From the NCBI GenBank assembly GCA_009778425.1, contig WRJU01000143.1, positions 1 through 6,448 of the forward strand: 6,448 nucleotides of DNA, in the 5' to 3' direction. The notes below the pieces were generated by a model. The model saw only the letters and a program-made list of their open reading frames with translations. It did no database searches and had not been told where the DNA came from. The first letter of the stretch is position 1; every line of letters begins with the position of its first letter. The position numbers were made by a program, and so were the translations under genes. Below are positions 5,111 through 6,448 of the stretch, piece by piece. Origin of the DNA: Pseudomonadota bacterium. Lineage in GTDB: Bacteria; Pseudomonadota; Gammaproteobacteria; Burkholderiales; Rhodocyclaceae.

Positions 5111-6448
5111 ATGAGCTATCAGGCACTGGCGCGCAAATGGCGGCCAAAATCCTTTGACACCTTAGTCGGGCAGGAGCACGTCGTCCGGGCGCTTTCCCAT
5201 GCGCTCGACACGGGGCGGCTGCACCACGCATGGCTTTTCACGGGTACGCGCGGGGTGGGCAAAACCACGATTTCGCGCATTCTCGCCAAGGCGCTGAACT
5301 GCGAACAGGGCGTCAGCGCCACGCCCTGCGGACAGTGCGAAGCCTGCCGCGCAATCGATTCCGACCGTTTTCCCGATTATGTGGAGATGGACGCGGCCTC
5401 GAACCGTGGGGTCGACGACATGGCGGCGCTGCTCGACCGTGCCGTGTACGCGCCCGTGGCGGGGCGCTACAAGGTCTACATGATCGACGAAGTGCACATG
5501 CTCACCGGCCACGCCTTCAACGCGATGCTGAAAACGTTGGAAGAGCCGCCGGAGCACATGAAATTCATTCTCGCCACCACCGACCCGCAAAAAATCCCGG
5601 TGACGGTGCTGTCCCGCTGCCTGCAATTCAATCTCAAGCAGATGCCGCCTGGGCGGATCACGGAACACCTCACGCGCATCCTGGAAGCCGAAGCGGTCCC
5701 GTTCGAGCCGGGAGCGTTACGCCACCTCGCCCACGCGGCCAGCGGCTCGATGCGCGACGCGCTTTCCCTGCTCGATCAAGCCATCGCCCACGGTGCAGGG
5801 CATGTGCTTGAGGAACAAGTAACGAACATGCTCGGCGCGGTCGGCGAAGATCACCTGTACGCAATCCTGGACGCGCTGGCCGAGGGAAACGCCGAGGCGA
5901 TGCTCGCCGTAGCCGACGGCATGGAATCGAGAAGCCTGTCGTTCGAGGCCGCCTTGCAGGCATTGGCAACGTTACTTACGCGGGTGGCGCTGGCACAGCT
6001 TGCGCCCACTGCCATTGCCGAAGAGGATGAGCGCGCCCGGTTACTCGCGCAAGCGGGACGGTTCGACGCCGAATACCTGCAACTGGCCTATCAAATTGCC
6101 ATTCATGGCCGCGATGAGTTGCCGCTCGCTCCAGACGAATACACGGGTTTCACCATGAGCTTGTTGCGGCTGCTGGCTTTCCGACCCGAACAGCCGTCCG
6201 CGCCCGGCGCTAAACCGCCTTCCGGCAGCGATGGCAGCGGCAAGGCACGGCCTTTGCCGACCACGAGCGCGACCACCGCAGCGCCCGCCGCCACGCCCGC
6301 GCTTGAAGCCCCAGCGGATGCAAACGCAGCCGTCAAAACGGCGTTCGAGCGCGGCGACTGGCGCGAAGTTGCGCGCGCGCTCAAACTGTCCGGCTTGACA
6401 CGCGAATGCGCCCAGCATTGCGAATGGGTGAAATGCGAGGATGACCGC
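5111..6448 (+). CDS. dnaX: DNA polymerase III subunit tau (DnaX), 3' end outside window
   Basis: DnaX is the ATPase of the replicative clamp loader; its tau form also ties the polymerase core and DnaB helicase into the replisome. The first 446 codons are present, open to the window end. MSYQALARKWRP is the typical start. The Walker A motif is GTRGVGKT (45-52), zinc cysteines are C64, C73, C76 and C79, Walker B is IDE (D126-E127), the sensor 1 and arginine-finger region is ATTDPQK to SRC (R169), and sensor 2 is GSMRDALSLLDQA (R215). These positions match E. coli. The collar domain III ends near residue 357, followed by a Pro/Ala/Thr-rich linker to about 405. The stretch with W417 and LKLSGLTRECAQHCEW looks like the start of domain V, which binds the polymerase alpha subunit. 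No frameshift site for a gamma form is seen. GTG 5105 is an alternative start adding two residues. A terminator separates it from ffs; its own promoter is not evident. Confidence 0.96.
   Translation, partial: MSYQALARKWRPKSFDTLVGQEHVVRALSHALDTGRLHHAWLFTGTRGVGKTTISRILAKALNCEQGVSATPCGQCEACRAIDSDRFPDYVEMDAASNRGVDDMAALLDRAVYAPVAGRYKVYMIDEVHMLTGHAFNAMLKTLEEPPEHMKFILATTDPQKIPVTVLSRCLQFNLKQMPPGRITEHLTRILEAEAVPFEPGALRHLAHAASGSMRDALSLLDQAIAHGAGHVLEEQVTNMLGAVGEDHLYAILDALAEGNAEAMLAVADGMESRSLSFEAALQALATLLTRVALAQLAPTAIAEEDERARLLAQAGRFDAEYLQLAYQIAIHGRDELPLAPDEYTGFTMSLLRLLAFRPEQPSAPGAKPPSGSDGSGKARPLPTTSATTAAPAATPALEAPADANAAVKTAFERGDWREVARALKLSGLTRECAQHCEWVKCEDDR

Noticed and set aside
5589..5594. A6 run in dnaX as a possible frameshift site
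   Set aside because: It encodes the conserved DPQK motif of the ATPase domain, does not fit the X-XXY-YYZ pattern in frame, and would truncate the essential ATPase domain.
5230..5811. 193-codon open frame on the plus strand inside dnaX
   Set aside because: It overlaps the DnaX ATPase domain in another frame and reads as Arg/Gly/His-rich sequence without motifs.

Overview
The window looks like a piece of a Gram-negative proteobacterial chromosome, most likely a betaproteobacterium. This rests on a queG / tsaE / amiC cluster, a bacterial-type small SRP RNA directly in front of dnaX, a Tat-exported AMIN-domain amidase, and high-GC codon use in the core genes. The genus cannot be read from the sequence.

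Layout, left to right. (1) Positions 1-1866 look accessory. An AT-rich leader with two competing small hairpins precedes a 61-codon remnant of the N-terminus of a type I restriction subunit (HsdR). Next comes a gene for a secreted protein of about 457 residues that I do not recognise, whose GC content is visibly lower than that of the genes to its right. (2) Positions 1867-2994, minus strand, hold queG (epoxyqueuosine reductase), which converges with the unknown gene. (3) tsaE (t6A tRNA-modification ATPase) and amiC (N-acetylmuramoyl-L-alanine amidase) run on the plus strand. tsaE and queG are divergent and their assigned start regions overlap by 18 bp. tsaE and amiC overlap or nearly touch, which indicates co-transcription. 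(4) The SRP RNA gene ffs follows, with an extended -10 promoter just after amiC and a strong intrinsic terminator. (5) dnaX (DNA polymerase III tau subunit) begins after the terminator and runs off the right edge, so only its first 446 codons are present.

The core part is housekeeping: two tRNA modification functions (queuosine and t6A), cell-wall splitting at division, co-translational membrane targeting, and the replisome clamp loader. I see no new multi-gene defence or mobile system. The parts most worth a second look are the unrecognised secreted protein beside a broken restriction gene at the edge of the core block, a 50-bp AT-rich patch inside tsaE that carries a promoter-like element, and a DnaX whose domain IV appears very short with no frameshift site.
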